This document shows, piece by piece, positions 7,773 through 16,206 of a DNA stretch of 20,016 nt. Origin of the DNA: an uncultured Terriglobus sp. (GTDB lineage: Bacteria; Acidobacteriota; Terriglobia; Terriglobales; Acidobacteriaceae); NCBI GenBank assembly GCA_937859825.1, contig CALMAP010000289.1, forward strand, positions 1 to 20,016, written 5' to 3'. Position 1 is the first letter of the stretch; the number at the start of each line of letters is the position of its first letter. The notes under the pieces were generated by a model. It was not told where the DNA came from, did no database searches, and saw nothing but the letters and a program-made list of their open reading frames with translations. A program made the position numbers and the translations under genes.

Positions 7773-9761
7773 CTATTGAACATGCATGTTACGCTTTATA
7801 GCAGCAACAGCTTCGGCAGCGTGTGGTTGTCTGTTGGCTTGTGCTTTTTCTGCCCAAATCAAAGCCTCTGGCAAGTTCTGAGGCAGGTTCGTGCCGCCTT
7901 TGGCATACGAGACAGCAATTACGAGCATTGACAATTTATTGCCTTTCGCCGCAGCATCCTTAAAATGGATGATTGCCTCTCCTTCATCTTGAGATACGCC
8001 AGAGCCTTGATGATACAGGGTGCCAAGAAAGAACATTGATAAAACATCACCTTTTGCAGCAGCTTTGTTGAGGTAGATAAGAGCCTGTGTGTCGTCATGT
8101 GCAGTGCCGGATTGTAGATGATATAGGCAGCCAATTAGACCGATGGCGGGCACTACGCCAGCATCGGCAGCTTGCTTAATGGAATCAATCCTCCCTTCGT
8201 TAGTTAAACGCTCAAGGAACTCCATTTGCATTTTCCCTGACGAGGCCGACAACGAATCAGCTTCAATCGCCGATAGTAAACTATTTTCGAGTACTTGTAA
8301 ATCTATAGACGAGGACAAGGGAACTGTATTGTTTGAAGGTATGGGCTGAGTCGCGCGTGACGGCACGGGCGTACTTGCTACAATAGTGGGAGAATCACTT
8401 ATCGTCGCATCAAGTTTATTTATGTTGACAAGATTTACCATCCCGCGATTCAACTCCGACGATATTTCGCTAACTATACGTCTAATTGTAGCACAGTTAT
8501 CAATCACACTACGGGCGTATATACCTATGTCATGCGCGCTCGACGATCCCATAAGTGAAAGATCAATTTCCGTGTCAATGTTGGATATTGATTCGCGTAT
8601 TGCGGTGATCTTTGCTGTAAAGTCAGTCTTTAAGCAAGAAGGCGGCGGTGCATCAAAATTTGATTTGATCTCGTGCATTCGATCTCCAGCATCTCTAAGT
8701 CTGTCCCTGAACATTTGTTCGGGGAATGAAGATGAATTTTCAAGAGTAAGTTGCAATCCTGATTGAATGAGTTCCAATTTCCTGATGTTGTCTCTGAGAT
8801 TATCAAGATAAGACTGCAAGCTTGGATATTGTTCAGCAATCTTCTCTTCGATTAGTTGCTGTTGTTGGTGTTCTTTTTCCCTTTCCGCAGCTTCGGCCCG
8901 TTTATATGCAGCCGCACGCATTTCTGATTGACGTTCAGCGTTGCGTGCAATAACGACTACCACTAGAATAATCAAAACAAATCCAGCAAGTATATAGAGA
9001 GCTGTCTTTTCGCTTTGTTTAAGCGGTCTGATGCGTTTGCTCCCTGCCTTGGTCTCAACGGTGTTACTTACAGGAACAGTCAGACGGAATTGACAAACAG
9101 GGCAGTTAATACCTAGACCTACTTGATTACCGGCTGCTTCCAATTTTTCTGTGCATCTTGGACAGGTGAACGTGATTTTTTGACGCTTATCGCCGAGCGC
9201 GTTTGTCTCAGTGAGAGGCAACCATTCAGACATTCCCTCCTGCCAAACAAGTGCTTCTGAAGCAATAGTTCCTTGGGTCAGCATTGTTCGCACCTGCATG
9301 GCCGTGTAAGGGCCTACTTGTTCTTCGTTCAACCAAAGAAACCAGTGTTGATTCTCCGTCGAAACAACCTGCGGAGACGAGGGCGATGAAGTGAGAGTGG
9401 CAGCATTTTCCTGAGGTTGTTTAGCGGTCGAAGGCTGTTTGATAGCCGCCGATGCCGAAGAGGTAGGGGGTTGCGAAGAGTCGAGGTCTCTACCGCAGAA
9501 GCGACACACTGTTGCCTCTGCTTTGATCGTCTCGGCACAATACGGACATCTTTTGGCCTTTCCCGAAGCAATTTCCCTCTTCTCGATTGATTTAGGATCG
9601 GGTTTCCCTGCGGCCATGCAAACAAGCCCGACAATGATTAACACGAAGCACGCAATGAGCGCGATTCCTGACGGCGATTCGTGGTTTGCCGCTGCCACAA
9701 ACAGTGGCAAGCCACCTACCAACAACGCCACAAAGAGAAAAAAGCATCCAAGATTTCTCAC
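7773..9761 (-). CDS. Membrane protein with zinc ribbons, GYF-like domain and Sel1-like repeats
   Basis: This 662-residue multi-domain protein starts at GTG 9761 with GGGGA six bases upstream. Two N-terminal membrane helices (about 7-24 and 32-52) are followed by a zinc ribbon (Cys72, 75, 86, 89). A GYF_2-like domain (about 138-186) follows, with WFLWLNEEQVGPYTAMQV and WQEGMSEWLPL. A second zinc ribbon has Cys200, 203, 220 and 223, and a third membrane helix spans about 254-272. A charged coiled coil (about 275-315) and a long helical stretch follow. The C-terminus (about 545-650) carries Sel1-like repeats, for example ALIYLNKAAAKGDVLSMFFLG. GYF-like and Sel1 modules bind peptides or proteins, so a role as a membrane scaffold or sensor is likely. 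The function is unknown. It is divergent from the XRE gene. Confidence 0.85.
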   Translation of the reverse strand: MRNLGCFFLFVALLVGGLPLFVAAANHESPSGIALIACFVLIIVGLVCMAAGKPDPKSIEKREIASGKAKRCPYCAETIKAEATVCRFCGRDLDSSQPPTSSASAAIKQPSTAKQPQENAATLTSSPSSPQVVSTENQHWFLWLNEEQVGPYTAMQVRTMLTQGTIASEALVWQEGMSEWLPLTETNALGDKRQKITFTCPRCTEKLEAAGNQVGLGINCPVCQFRLTVPVSNTVETKAGSKRIRPLKQSEKTALYILAGFVLIILVVVVIARNAERQSEMRAAAYKRAEAAEREKEHQQQQLIEEKIAEQYPSLQSYLDNLRDNIRKLELIQSGLQLTLENSSSFPEQMFRDRLRDAGDRMHEIKSNFDAPPPSCLKTDFTAKITAIRESISNIDTEIDLSLMGSSSAHDIGIYARSVIDNCATIRRIVSEISSELNRGMVNLVNINKLDATISDSPTIVASTPVPSRATQPIPSNNTVPLSSSIDLQVLENSLLSAIEADSLSASSGKMQMEFLERLTNEGRIDSIKQAADAGVVPAIGLIGCLYHLQSGTAHDDTQALIYLNKAAAKGDVLSMFFLGTLYHQGSGVSQDEGEAIIHFKDAAAKGNKLSMLVIAVSYAKGGTNLPQNLPEALIWAEKAQANRQPHAAEAVAAIKRNMHVQ

Positions 9762-9995
9762 GATGTATCCCCAGTTGAAATACCCGATTGGCGGTCAAAA
9801 ATTCAGGCTGACTGCCTCATTTAACCCCGCAAGTGCCCGTTGTGAAGGTTTCGCGCGTAAGTGTGAGCGGACGTGAGACATATTCGTAAACGAGTGAGAC
9901 AGAGAGGGATTTTGGACGATTAGCCGTAGAAACGGAAGCCCAAAAGATGTGCATTAATCACACATTTCACAACTTAAAACAGCGCAAGGTCGAGT
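9762..9995. promoter_or_regulatory. Divergent intergenic region between the membrane protein gene and the XRE gene
   Basis: These 234 bases separate two divergently transcribed genes, so both promoters and possibly an operator for the XRE protein should lie here. I find no strong -35/-10 pair and no obvious palindromic operator. The assignment rests on gene orientation. Confidence 0.4.
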
Positions 9996-10286
9996 GTGCG
10001 GATTCCGCACGGCATGGCGCGAAGAGATTCTCACGGGCAAAGAAACGTAATCGGCCCCAGAATCAGAAAGGCACGATTGAGCCAAAATCCGCCGGTTTCT
10101 CAGGAAGATTTGGCTGCCCGCCTTGCCATTCGAGGCGTGATTTTTGACCGTTCCGCAATCTCGCGTATGGAAGCTCGACGGCGCGCAGTGAAGGATTACG
10201 AAATCGTCGCTATCTGCGATGCTTTGCGCGTGCCGGTTTCTTGGCTATTCGGCGAATCGCCAGGGCGATTCAAACCATCTCTGTAG
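9996..10286 (+). CDS. XRE-family helix-turn-helix transcriptional regulator
   Basis: The 96-residue protein is a single Cro/CI-type helix-turn-helix. The domain spans about residues 18-85: VIGPRIRKARL (helix 1), VSQEDLAARLAIRG (helix 2), FDRSAISRMEARRRAV (recognition helix and following turn), and DYEIVAICDALRVPVSWLFGE (helices 4 and 5, the usual end of the fold). No second sensing domain is present, so it is probably a plain repressor or activator. The longest start is GTG 9996, with AAGG about six bases upstream; ATG 10014 is an alternative that keeps the whole domain. It is divergent from the membrane protein gene, and its last 91 bases overlap the 3' end of the convergent GNAT-like gene. 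Its target is unknown, but the adjacent divergent promoters are natural candidates. Confidence 0.85.
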   Translation: MRIPHGMARRDSHGQRNVIGPRIRKARLSQNPPVSQEDLAARLAIRGVIFDRSAISRMEARRRAVKDYEIVAICDALRVPVSWLFGESPGRFKPSL

Positions 10287-10828
10287 GGATTGAGCTTCCA
10301 AATTTGACCGTCTCTTGACGCTGAGAACCCGTGGCGGATGTAAAATTGCATGAGGCGGTTTTGATCCATCGGGAGACGTGTGGGATAGTGCGACGGCGAA
10401 ACTCTGCCAATGAGCATGAAGGCACCAGCCTGAAAGAGCGCATCGCAGACCTTTGGGAACCAGTACCGTCCACGCCCCTGTTGCTGCCGCGTGGGGAAAA
10501 TGTAGAAAAGTGAAAGCCAAATCGTGTTCTGATCCTGGAATCTCATGCTCAGGAAGCCATCATCCCCCAAATGGATTCGATATTCTCGCTTCTGCTTGGC
10601 GATAAAGTGGCCGGTCAAGGTATAGGCTCGTGTCGGGAATCCGAAAAAGAACGAGTTGACCGTTTCATTGATCGAAAAACCGCTTTTGAGAAGATTGTTT
10701 ATGATTCGGTTGTCGGATGAGTCCAGAGGCGGACCATGCTCAATTTCAATGTGGCTGAAATGCGGCTGGTAATTCTCCCAACAGCGCGGGCCAAGCCATA
10801 GCTCGGAATTTTGGATTGTTTCTTTCAT
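10196..10828 (-). CDS. GNAT-like acetyltransferase fold protein
   Basis: The 210-residue protein shows the core of a GNAT N-acetyltransferase. The strand WLSLFYIFPTRQQQGRGRYWF includes a Q-x-x-G-x-G type acetyl-CoA loop (QQQGRG) followed by a helix. Near the C-terminus RLMQFYIRHGF matches the L-x-x-F-Y-x-x-x-G-F helix typical of the fold. The N-terminal 90 residues resemble nothing I know and may define the substrate. The frame is open upstream to 11104, into the NTPase gene, but ATG 10828 is chosen because the residues before it look non-coding. It is divergent from the NTPase operon, and its last 30 or so codons overlap the XRE gene in convergent orientation. The substrate is unknown. A toxin, a modifier of defence proteins, or an unrelated enzyme are all possible. 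Confidence 0.65.
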   Translation of the reverse strand: MKETIQNSELWLGPRCWENYQPHFSHIEIEHGPPLDSSDNRIINNLLKSGFSINETVNSFFFGFPTRAYTLTGHFIAKQKREYRIHLGDDGFLSMRFQDQNTIWLSLFYIFPTRQQQGRGRYWFPKVCDALFQAGAFMLIGRVSPSHYPTRLPMDQNRLMQFYIRHGFSASRDGQIWKLNPYRDGLNRPGDSPNSQETGTRKASQIATIS

Positions 10829-10996
10829 ACGGTGTTGTTTACGGAAAAAGCGCCGGATGTGCGTTCGAAAAATCCCTACCTGCTTTTTACCTCGGTTTTC
10901 AAAATTCTCAGCAGGCGACCAACAATTTTCCAATATATTCACGGAATCACGAGATTGATTTTTGTTGCCAAATACTACAGATTGTAAGTCTTCCTT
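10829..10996. promoter_or_regulatory. Divergent intergenic region driving the three-gene operon
   Basis: The rightward NTPase operon and the leftward GNAT-like gene both start at the edges of this 168-base gap, so its promoter must be here or very close. A stop codon sits four codons upstream of the NTPase ATG, which fixes 10997 as the longest possible start. No clear Shine-Dalgarno sequence precedes either gene. The region is AT-rich, but I cannot point to a confident -35/-10 pair. Confidence 0.45.
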
Positions 10997-13900
10997 ATGG
11001 TTCCACCGCCGGGCTTTGTAGACCTGCACCGACGTTTTATTCGTCTTGGTAATGAGGTTCTGTCTGAGGATGCGGCAGTAGAAAGCTACACTTGGGCAAA
11101 ACACTGGCTGTTTCGTGAGAGTTTTGTTGGCTGGGACGATCTTCTAAAACATCGTTTGGTGGTCATCCTTGGCGAACCAGGCAGCGGAAAGACCTATGAA
11201 ATGCGGAACCAAGCCGCTCAACCGGCCAAAACTCCGTTCACCTTTTTCGTTAGGCTGGATGAATTGGTTGATGCGGGGCAAAACCTTCCGGTCCCTGAAG
11301 AGGATCATCGACGCTTTCAACAATGGAGGCAGAGCCAAAGTGAAGGCGTGTTCTTCTTGGATTCGGTAGATGAAGCAAAGATCAATCAAACGGCAGATTT
11401 CTACCGCGCCCTTGATCGTTTTAGAGATTCTCTTGGTGGTGAAAATCTTCGTCGGTCCACAATAGTTATTAGTTCGCGCATAACTGAATGGCTGCCAGCA
11501 ACGGACGCATACGAAGTTCGTGCCCGGTTTCAGAGCAAGAACTTAGCTGGTTCTTTATCAAACCCCTCGGATGACAAAAAGGCTGAACCTGTTCCTCTAG
11601 TTGTACAATTACTACCGCTTGAGGAAGAAAACGTAGCTGTGTATGCGGAGGCAAGGGGCCATAAAGATGTGCCCCAGTTTCTCAATGCTATTGAACAAGG
11701 GTATGCATGGGAACTTGCGCGCCGCCCCGCTGATGTAGACGATTTATTTTCTTTCTGGCAAGAGAATCATTCACTTGGATCGTTGACAGAAATCCTTGAG
11801 TTTGTTTGCGAAAGACAGCTACGGAAAACATCCGACCGAGAAAGGAAAGAATTAATTTCTTCAGAGAGAGCGCGTTCTGGCGCAGAATGCCTAGCAGCAG
11901 CGACGGTCCTTTGTCGTAAGTTCACGTTCCAAATTCCCGGAGAAACTCTCATTAGCAATAATGCATTGGACGCAATGTCATATCTTCCGGTGGATTGGCG
12001 TCCTGAAGAAGTGCGCGCCTTGTTCAATCGCGCAGTTTTTGATGGGGCAAGCTATGGTCGTATACGATTCCACCACAGGAGACTCTCTGAGTATCTCGCC
12101 TCGTGCTGCCTTCAAAGATTGCTTCAAATTGGCTGTCCGATTTCTGAAGTCGAGCAACTCTTATTCGATACCGATGGTAAGCAGCGGACACTTCGCCCAT
12201 CTACCGCTCCTTTGGCAGCTTGGTTGTGCGCTGGAGCCGATACTTGGAACCGCAACATCTTGAATTGGGTATTGGAAGCGTCGCCAGAAACCCTGCTTCG
12301 TTATGGTGACGGCACGCGTTTAACATTGGAAGATCGACGTAGACTGTTTAGGGCACTCCTAAACAAAGCAGGCCAACGCGACCGACTGTGGTGGGAGCGT
12401 GACAAGGCTGCATTAACCCGACTTGCCCATCCTGAACTTGCACCGGACATCAATACCCTGCTTAGAAGCACTACGTTGGGCAGCAGTCTGCGCGAGTTCC
12501 TCTTGGAAATTGTCTCTGCTGGAAACATAGCAGAATGCAGCCAAGCAGTCTTAGAAGTAGCGATCAGTGATTTAGAGAGTGGAGATTTTTTCCCCGACGC
12601 GGCGGATGCGTTGGGAAAGATTGGCAAGGAACACGAACTACAAGAGCTTGCTAAGACAAGTTCCACCATCAAGCATTTTCGAGAGAGAGTTTGTATACCA
12701 TTGTGCCAACTACTTTTTCCTAGTCTCTGGAATGCTAATGATCTTGTACAGGCTCTCTCGCGTATGCAAGGAGCTACGCATGGTGGTCATGGTTGGGACT
12801 ATGTGCTTGCAGAACGGCTTAAATCCGTCTCGGATGGCCCTCTTGGTCTCTCGCTTATTAGAGCATTTATACACGCAGGCACGAACCAGAGCGAACATGA
12901 TCCTGAGCTTAGTGATGAACTTCAATGGCCTTGGACCTTACGACTGGCTGCGGCGGTTGCGATTGGAATGCTGAACCAAGCGCACCTGAGTTGGGACGAA
13001 TCCCACGCAGCGGCAGAGGTTCTTGTCCGAACGGGAAGCCGCCATCTGCACCTGTCTAAAGAGACTGACATCAACGCACTTTGCAAGAAGCATCCTCTTG
13101 TACGACGATTCTACTTCGAGATTGCGGCACGGAAAGTTCAACGCACACACGATTGCAAAAACCCGAATCTATCTACTATCTCGATCTTTTACGATTCGTT
13201 AAAAGCTGAATTAAGCGATATAGATTGGATTAATAGCTCAATCCAAGACCTTGCTTCCATTCATGAAAAACAGCGTGCTGTAATCTGGTCGTTAGAACTA
13301 CACGACCGGTTTAGTTTGCCTCGTTCCTCTCTTGCCAAGACTCGCTTAGCAGCGAAGCCATTCCCAGAGCTTCGAGCTTCTTTATCTCATAATCATCTGG
13401 CAAAGCTCCAAATTGGCTTGAGGCGATTTTGGCACTGGAAAATCAAAGAATTCTACTATCGATACCAACGGAAGTGGACTTGGAAGCGAGTCGCCAACTG
13501 GTGGCGAACTGTCAAGGATGATTGGAAACTGTGGTTGCACCGCCGCAAGCTGACATCTGGCGAATACGGTGGATGGGTGGCGAACCTTGCTGTGGAAGCA
13601 ATGTATCTTGGGAACAAAGGATACACAGTCAGCGATTGGTCGGGTTTGGAGCAAAAGCGTGGGGTCAAGTGTGCTAAAGCAGCCCGCGATGGTTGCAAGG
13701 CTATTTGGCGTTCCTATACACCGCCCTTCCCCCATCAAAAGCCATCTAATGAAGGAGCATCCTACAGGACGATTGCAGGCTTGTCAGGCATCATGGCTGC
13801 TTTAACGGACGGAGAACTGAAGCTGTCAAAGCTTTCAAAGGAAGATGCTATGTTGATTGCGCGTTACGCTTTGAACGAGTTGAACGGTTTTGCACCTTGG

Positions 13901-15256
13901 ATGACAGAGTTAGCACACACGCAACCTGATGCTGTGCGGACAGTGTTGGCAGAATGCGTCGAGAACGAGTGGAACTCGCCTGCTGATAAGGCACAGCATC
14001 ACTTTACGCTGAACGACCTTGCTTGGAGCAGAACGGATGTTGCCCATTTGGTTAAGAGCGACATTCTGAATCGCCTTAAAGTAGGTGAACCAAGCAATGC
14101 AAGTATTCTGTCGTCAGCACTGAGGATTCTGCTTGATCCTCCATGTCCTAGCAAAGAAGAGTTGGCAGCTTTGGCAAGAGCTAGAATACAACAGATGCAT
14201 GTATCATCTTCGGGTCTTTCGTTTTGGATGGTGTTGTGGTTACAAGCTGATGCGCTCCCTGCCATCGACTACTTGGAAAACGAGTTACCTACAGTGGCAA
14301 AATCTTCTCTTATAGTGGTTGGTATTTGCTCACTGTTGAGCGGAAGGCGCGGTGAAACATTGCGCCTACTGGATGATCCTGCTTGGCTCTCCCCAGCAGC
14401 GATGCAGAGGTTTTTACCACTGATTTACACCTATGTACGCCCAGACGAAGATATTCACCGTCCAAGTGGTGGCGACGGGTACACGCCAAGCAAGAGAGAC
14501 TATGCACAAGAGTTCCGTGGTGGCATTCTGGAAAAGTTTGTGAATACACAGGCTGTTGGAACGGGCGCAGTTTTGCGTTACTTTCTGCAAGAGCCTCTAC
14601 TTTCTCACTCACAAGACTACATCCACCATCTCCTTGAGCAACATGCCGAGCATTTAGCGAATGCTCCCGCATGGTCAACGAGGGATGTGCGAGCGTTCAT
14701 GTCTGATTATGAACGTGTACCGAAAACAGATGCTGATTTGTTCCGACTTGCCTGCAATCGCCTAAAAGACATTAAAGCGTGGGTGGAAACAGGCGAAGAT
14801 AGCCCCCGTGAGGAAGTGAGTGCGCAAGGTAAGGAGGAAGGATTCCGACGTTGGCTACATAGGCGCATGAACGACCGTGCAAAAGAGCGTTACAAATGTG
14901 TTCAAGAGTGGGAGCTTGATGGGAAAGTGCGTCCCGATCTTCGTCTGGTTATCCCCGGTGCAGCGCCGGTAACACTCGAATTAAAAATCTATGACGAATG
15001 GACCTTGCCCCAGCTGATTGCTGGTTTAGAATCTCAACTGGTTGGGAAATATTTGCGTGATGCTAATGCTCGCTTCGGAATTTATGTTCTTGCCACCTTC
15101 AACAGACTAATTAAAAAAGAGTCATTTGATCGTAAATCATTACTGGATTGCAACAATGTTTTGGATGAGTTACAAACCAAAGCAAAGGCTATCCTTTCAA
15201 TCCATGCTGATGTTGCTGGACTGCAAGTTATCATGATTCATTTTTCCCTCAAATAG
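10997..15256 (+). CDS. NACHT/STAND-like P-loop NTPase with C-terminal PD-(D/E)XK nuclease motif
   Basis: This 1419-residue protein has Walker A GEPGSGKT at 59-66, a Walker B with the NACHT-like acidic run VFFLDSVDEA at 118-127, and a sensor-like ISSRITEW near 159-166. At 357-370, RFHHRRLSEYLASC matches the F-x-H-x-x-x-x-E-Y-L-A element that follows NACHT modules. Residues of roughly 400-1290 are helical and repeat-like, as in the sensor part of STAND proteins, with a basic tryptophan-rich segment at 809-851. The C-terminus carries a PD-(D/E)XK pattern: Pro1313-Asp1314, then Glu1328-Leu-Lys1330 in VTLELKI, then a helix QLVGKYL. The domain order fits an intracellular immune sensor that triggers a nuclease. 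It is first in an operon, 10 bases before the next gene. Function is inferred; I do not recognise this exact architecture. Confidence 0.85.
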   Translation: MVPPPGFVDLHRRFIRLGNEVLSEDAAVESYTWAKHWLFRESFVGWDDLLKHRLVVILGEPGSGKTYEMRNQAAQPAKTPFTFFVRLDELVDAGQNLPVPEEDHRRFQQWRQSQSEGVFFLDSVDEAKINQTADFYRALDRFRDSLGGENLRRSTIVISSRITEWLPATDAYEVRARFQSKNLAGSLSNPSDDKKAEPVPLVVQLLPLEEENVAVYAEARGHKDVPQFLNAIEQGYAWELARRPADVDDLFSFWQENHSLGSLTEILEFVCERQLRKTSDRERKELISSERARSGAECLAAATVLCRKFTFQIPGETLISNNALDAMSYLPVDWRPEEVRALFNRAVFDGASYGRIRFHHRRLSEYLASCCLQRLLQIGCPISEVEQLLFDTDGKQRTLRPSTAPLAAWLCAGADTWNRNILNWVLEASPETLLRYGDGTRLTLEDRRRLFRALLNKAGQRDRLWWERDKAALTRLAHPELAPDINTLLRSTTLGSSLREFLLEIVSAGNIAECSQAVLEVAISDLESGDFFPDAADALGKIGKEHELQELAKTSSTIKHFRERVCIPLCQLLFPSLWNANDLVQALSRMQGATHGGHGWDYVLAERLKSVSDGPLGLSLIRAFIHAGTNQSEHDPELSDELQWPWTLRLAAAVAIGMLNQAHLSWDESHAAAEVLVRTGSRHLHLSKETDINALCKKHPLVRRFYFEIAARKVQRTHDCKNPNLSTISIFYDSLKAELSDIDWINSSIQDLASIHEKQRAVIWSLELHDRFSLPRSSLAKTRLAAKPFPELRASLSHNHLAKLQIGLRRFWHWKIKEFYYRYQRKWTWKRVANWWRTVKDDWKLWLHRRKLTSGEYGGWVANLAVEAMYLGNKGYTVSDWSGLEQKRGVKCAKAARDGCKAIWRSYTPPFPHQKPSNEGASYRTIAGLSGIMAALTDGELKLSKLSKEDAMLIARYALNELNGFAPWMTELAHTQPDAVRTVLAECVENEWNSPADKAQHHFTLNDLAWSRTDVAHLVKSDILNRLKVGEPSNASILSSALRILLDPPCPSKEELAALARARIQQMHVSSSGLSFWMVLWLQADALPAIDYLENELPTVAKSSLIVVGICSLLSGRRGETLRLLDDPAWLSPAAMQRFLPLIYTYVRPDEDIHRPSGGDGYTPSKRDYAQEFRGGILEKFVNTQAVGTGAVLRYFLQEPLLSHSQDYIHHLLEQHAEHLANAPAWSTRDVRAFMSDYERVPKTDADLFRLACNRLKDIKAWVETGEDSPREEVSAQGKEEGFRRWLHRRMNDRAKERYKCVQEWELDGKVRPDLRLVIPGAAPVTLELKIYDEWTLPQLIAGLESQLVGKYLRDANARFGIYVLATFNRLIKKESFDRKSLLDCNNVLDELQTKAKAILSIHADVAGLQVIMIHFSLK

Positions 15257-15266
15257 CTCCTGTTAT

Positions 15267-16190
15267 ATGAATGCTCATGACATCATACTCGGCCCGTACT
15301 TAGTAGAATACTCCTCTGCTCGTACAATAGACAGAAATGTTAGCGAAACAGGCATTCGACTGGAGTTTGCAACACCTGAAAATTTGTATTGCCTTCCCAT
15401 TTTCCGCTGCATTGCTTACGATAGCCAACTCCTCGATTTTGATTCACTTTTTCTCCGGGAAGTCGATCTTCCGTTTGAGACCCCTTGTTGGAACTTCCAA
15501 TTAAAATCGTACATAGATGGTCCGTATGTTGCGATCACTGCGTTCCTTGCTGAGTTATACAAACGGTTTAGCCGTTTGATTCCTATACAAAAATTTCTGA
15601 CAAATTTTTTTGACTGTTTACCTGTTTCTGGCTCTACCAGATATTCTCCGGACGCATCATTGTATCCATTGATAGAAGATTTATCCAAAGCGGGCTACCG
15701 TGTGTCGAACGTGCAACCGTATGGCCGTCGGATAATGGTATGGTTGGCATGGACGTTTCCTCAAATCAGATCGAATGAACAAACCAAGTGGTACTTGGAC
15801 GTGTGTAGCATTGATTTTCGGCCAAAACCAGAACGAATACTTGGTTCCGGGAAATGGATTTCCTACCGCGCTAATCGTATCGAAAATTTACTATTTTCCG
15901 ATCTGCAAAGGATAGCCCCACAAGAACCTGCTTTGTTGTTTCAAGATGTTGCTAAAGCACGGCTGCTGTCTGAGTTTGATTGGACCTCACTGGCTCTTAT
16001 GACAAGCCAAGAGGCTCGACAGGCGCGTATAGAATTTATCAGAGCACACCCCCACTTGATTTCCGATTCGAAATGCTTGGCGCAAGCATTAAAGGATGCG
16101 GGCTTATATGGTCCCGACACTTCACTTCATCAAATTCGAAAATTTCTTGAAAGCTTGATTAAGGACTCCGGGGTCCGGAAGAATTTGTGA
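15267..16190 (+). CDS. Uncharacterised 307-residue protein in the NTPase-HEPN operon
   Basis: I do not recognise this protein. It has no signal peptide, membrane helix or known catalytic motif that I can see. Residues 1-235 look like a mixed alpha/beta domain rich in aromatic residues. The C-terminal 70 residues are helical and read like a small DNA- or protein-binding bundle (ARQARIEFIRAHPHL, then LAQALKDAGLYG, then SLHQIRKFLESL), which resembles a winged-helix-type end but is not diagnostic. It starts 10 bases after the NTPase stop and ends 16 bases before the HEPN gene, so the three are almost certainly co-transcribed and probably co-functional. It could be an adaptor, a specificity subunit or a regulator of the nuclease. 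Confidence 0.75.
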   Translation: MNAHDIILGPYLVEYSSARTIDRNVSETGIRLEFATPENLYCLPIFRCIAYDSQLLDFDSLFLREVDLPFETPCWNFQLKSYIDGPYVAITAFLAELYKRFSRLIPIQKFLTNFFDCLPVSGSTRYSPDASLYPLIEDLSKAGYRVSNVQPYGRRIMVWLAWTFPQIRSNEQTKWYLDVCSIDFRPKPERILGSGKWISYRANRIENLLFSDLQRIAPQEPALLFQDVAKARLLSEFDWTSLALMTSQEARQARIEFIRAHPHLISDSKCLAQALKDAGLYGPDTSLHQIRKFLESLIKDSGVRKNL

Positions 16191-16206
16191 TAGAGCCACT
16201 TTCATT

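Noticed and set aside
10829..11104. N-terminal extension of the GNAT-like gene to 11104
   Set aside because: It would overlap the NTPase gene start on the other strand, and its residues (MFCPSVAFYCRILRQNL onward) do not look like a conserved domain.
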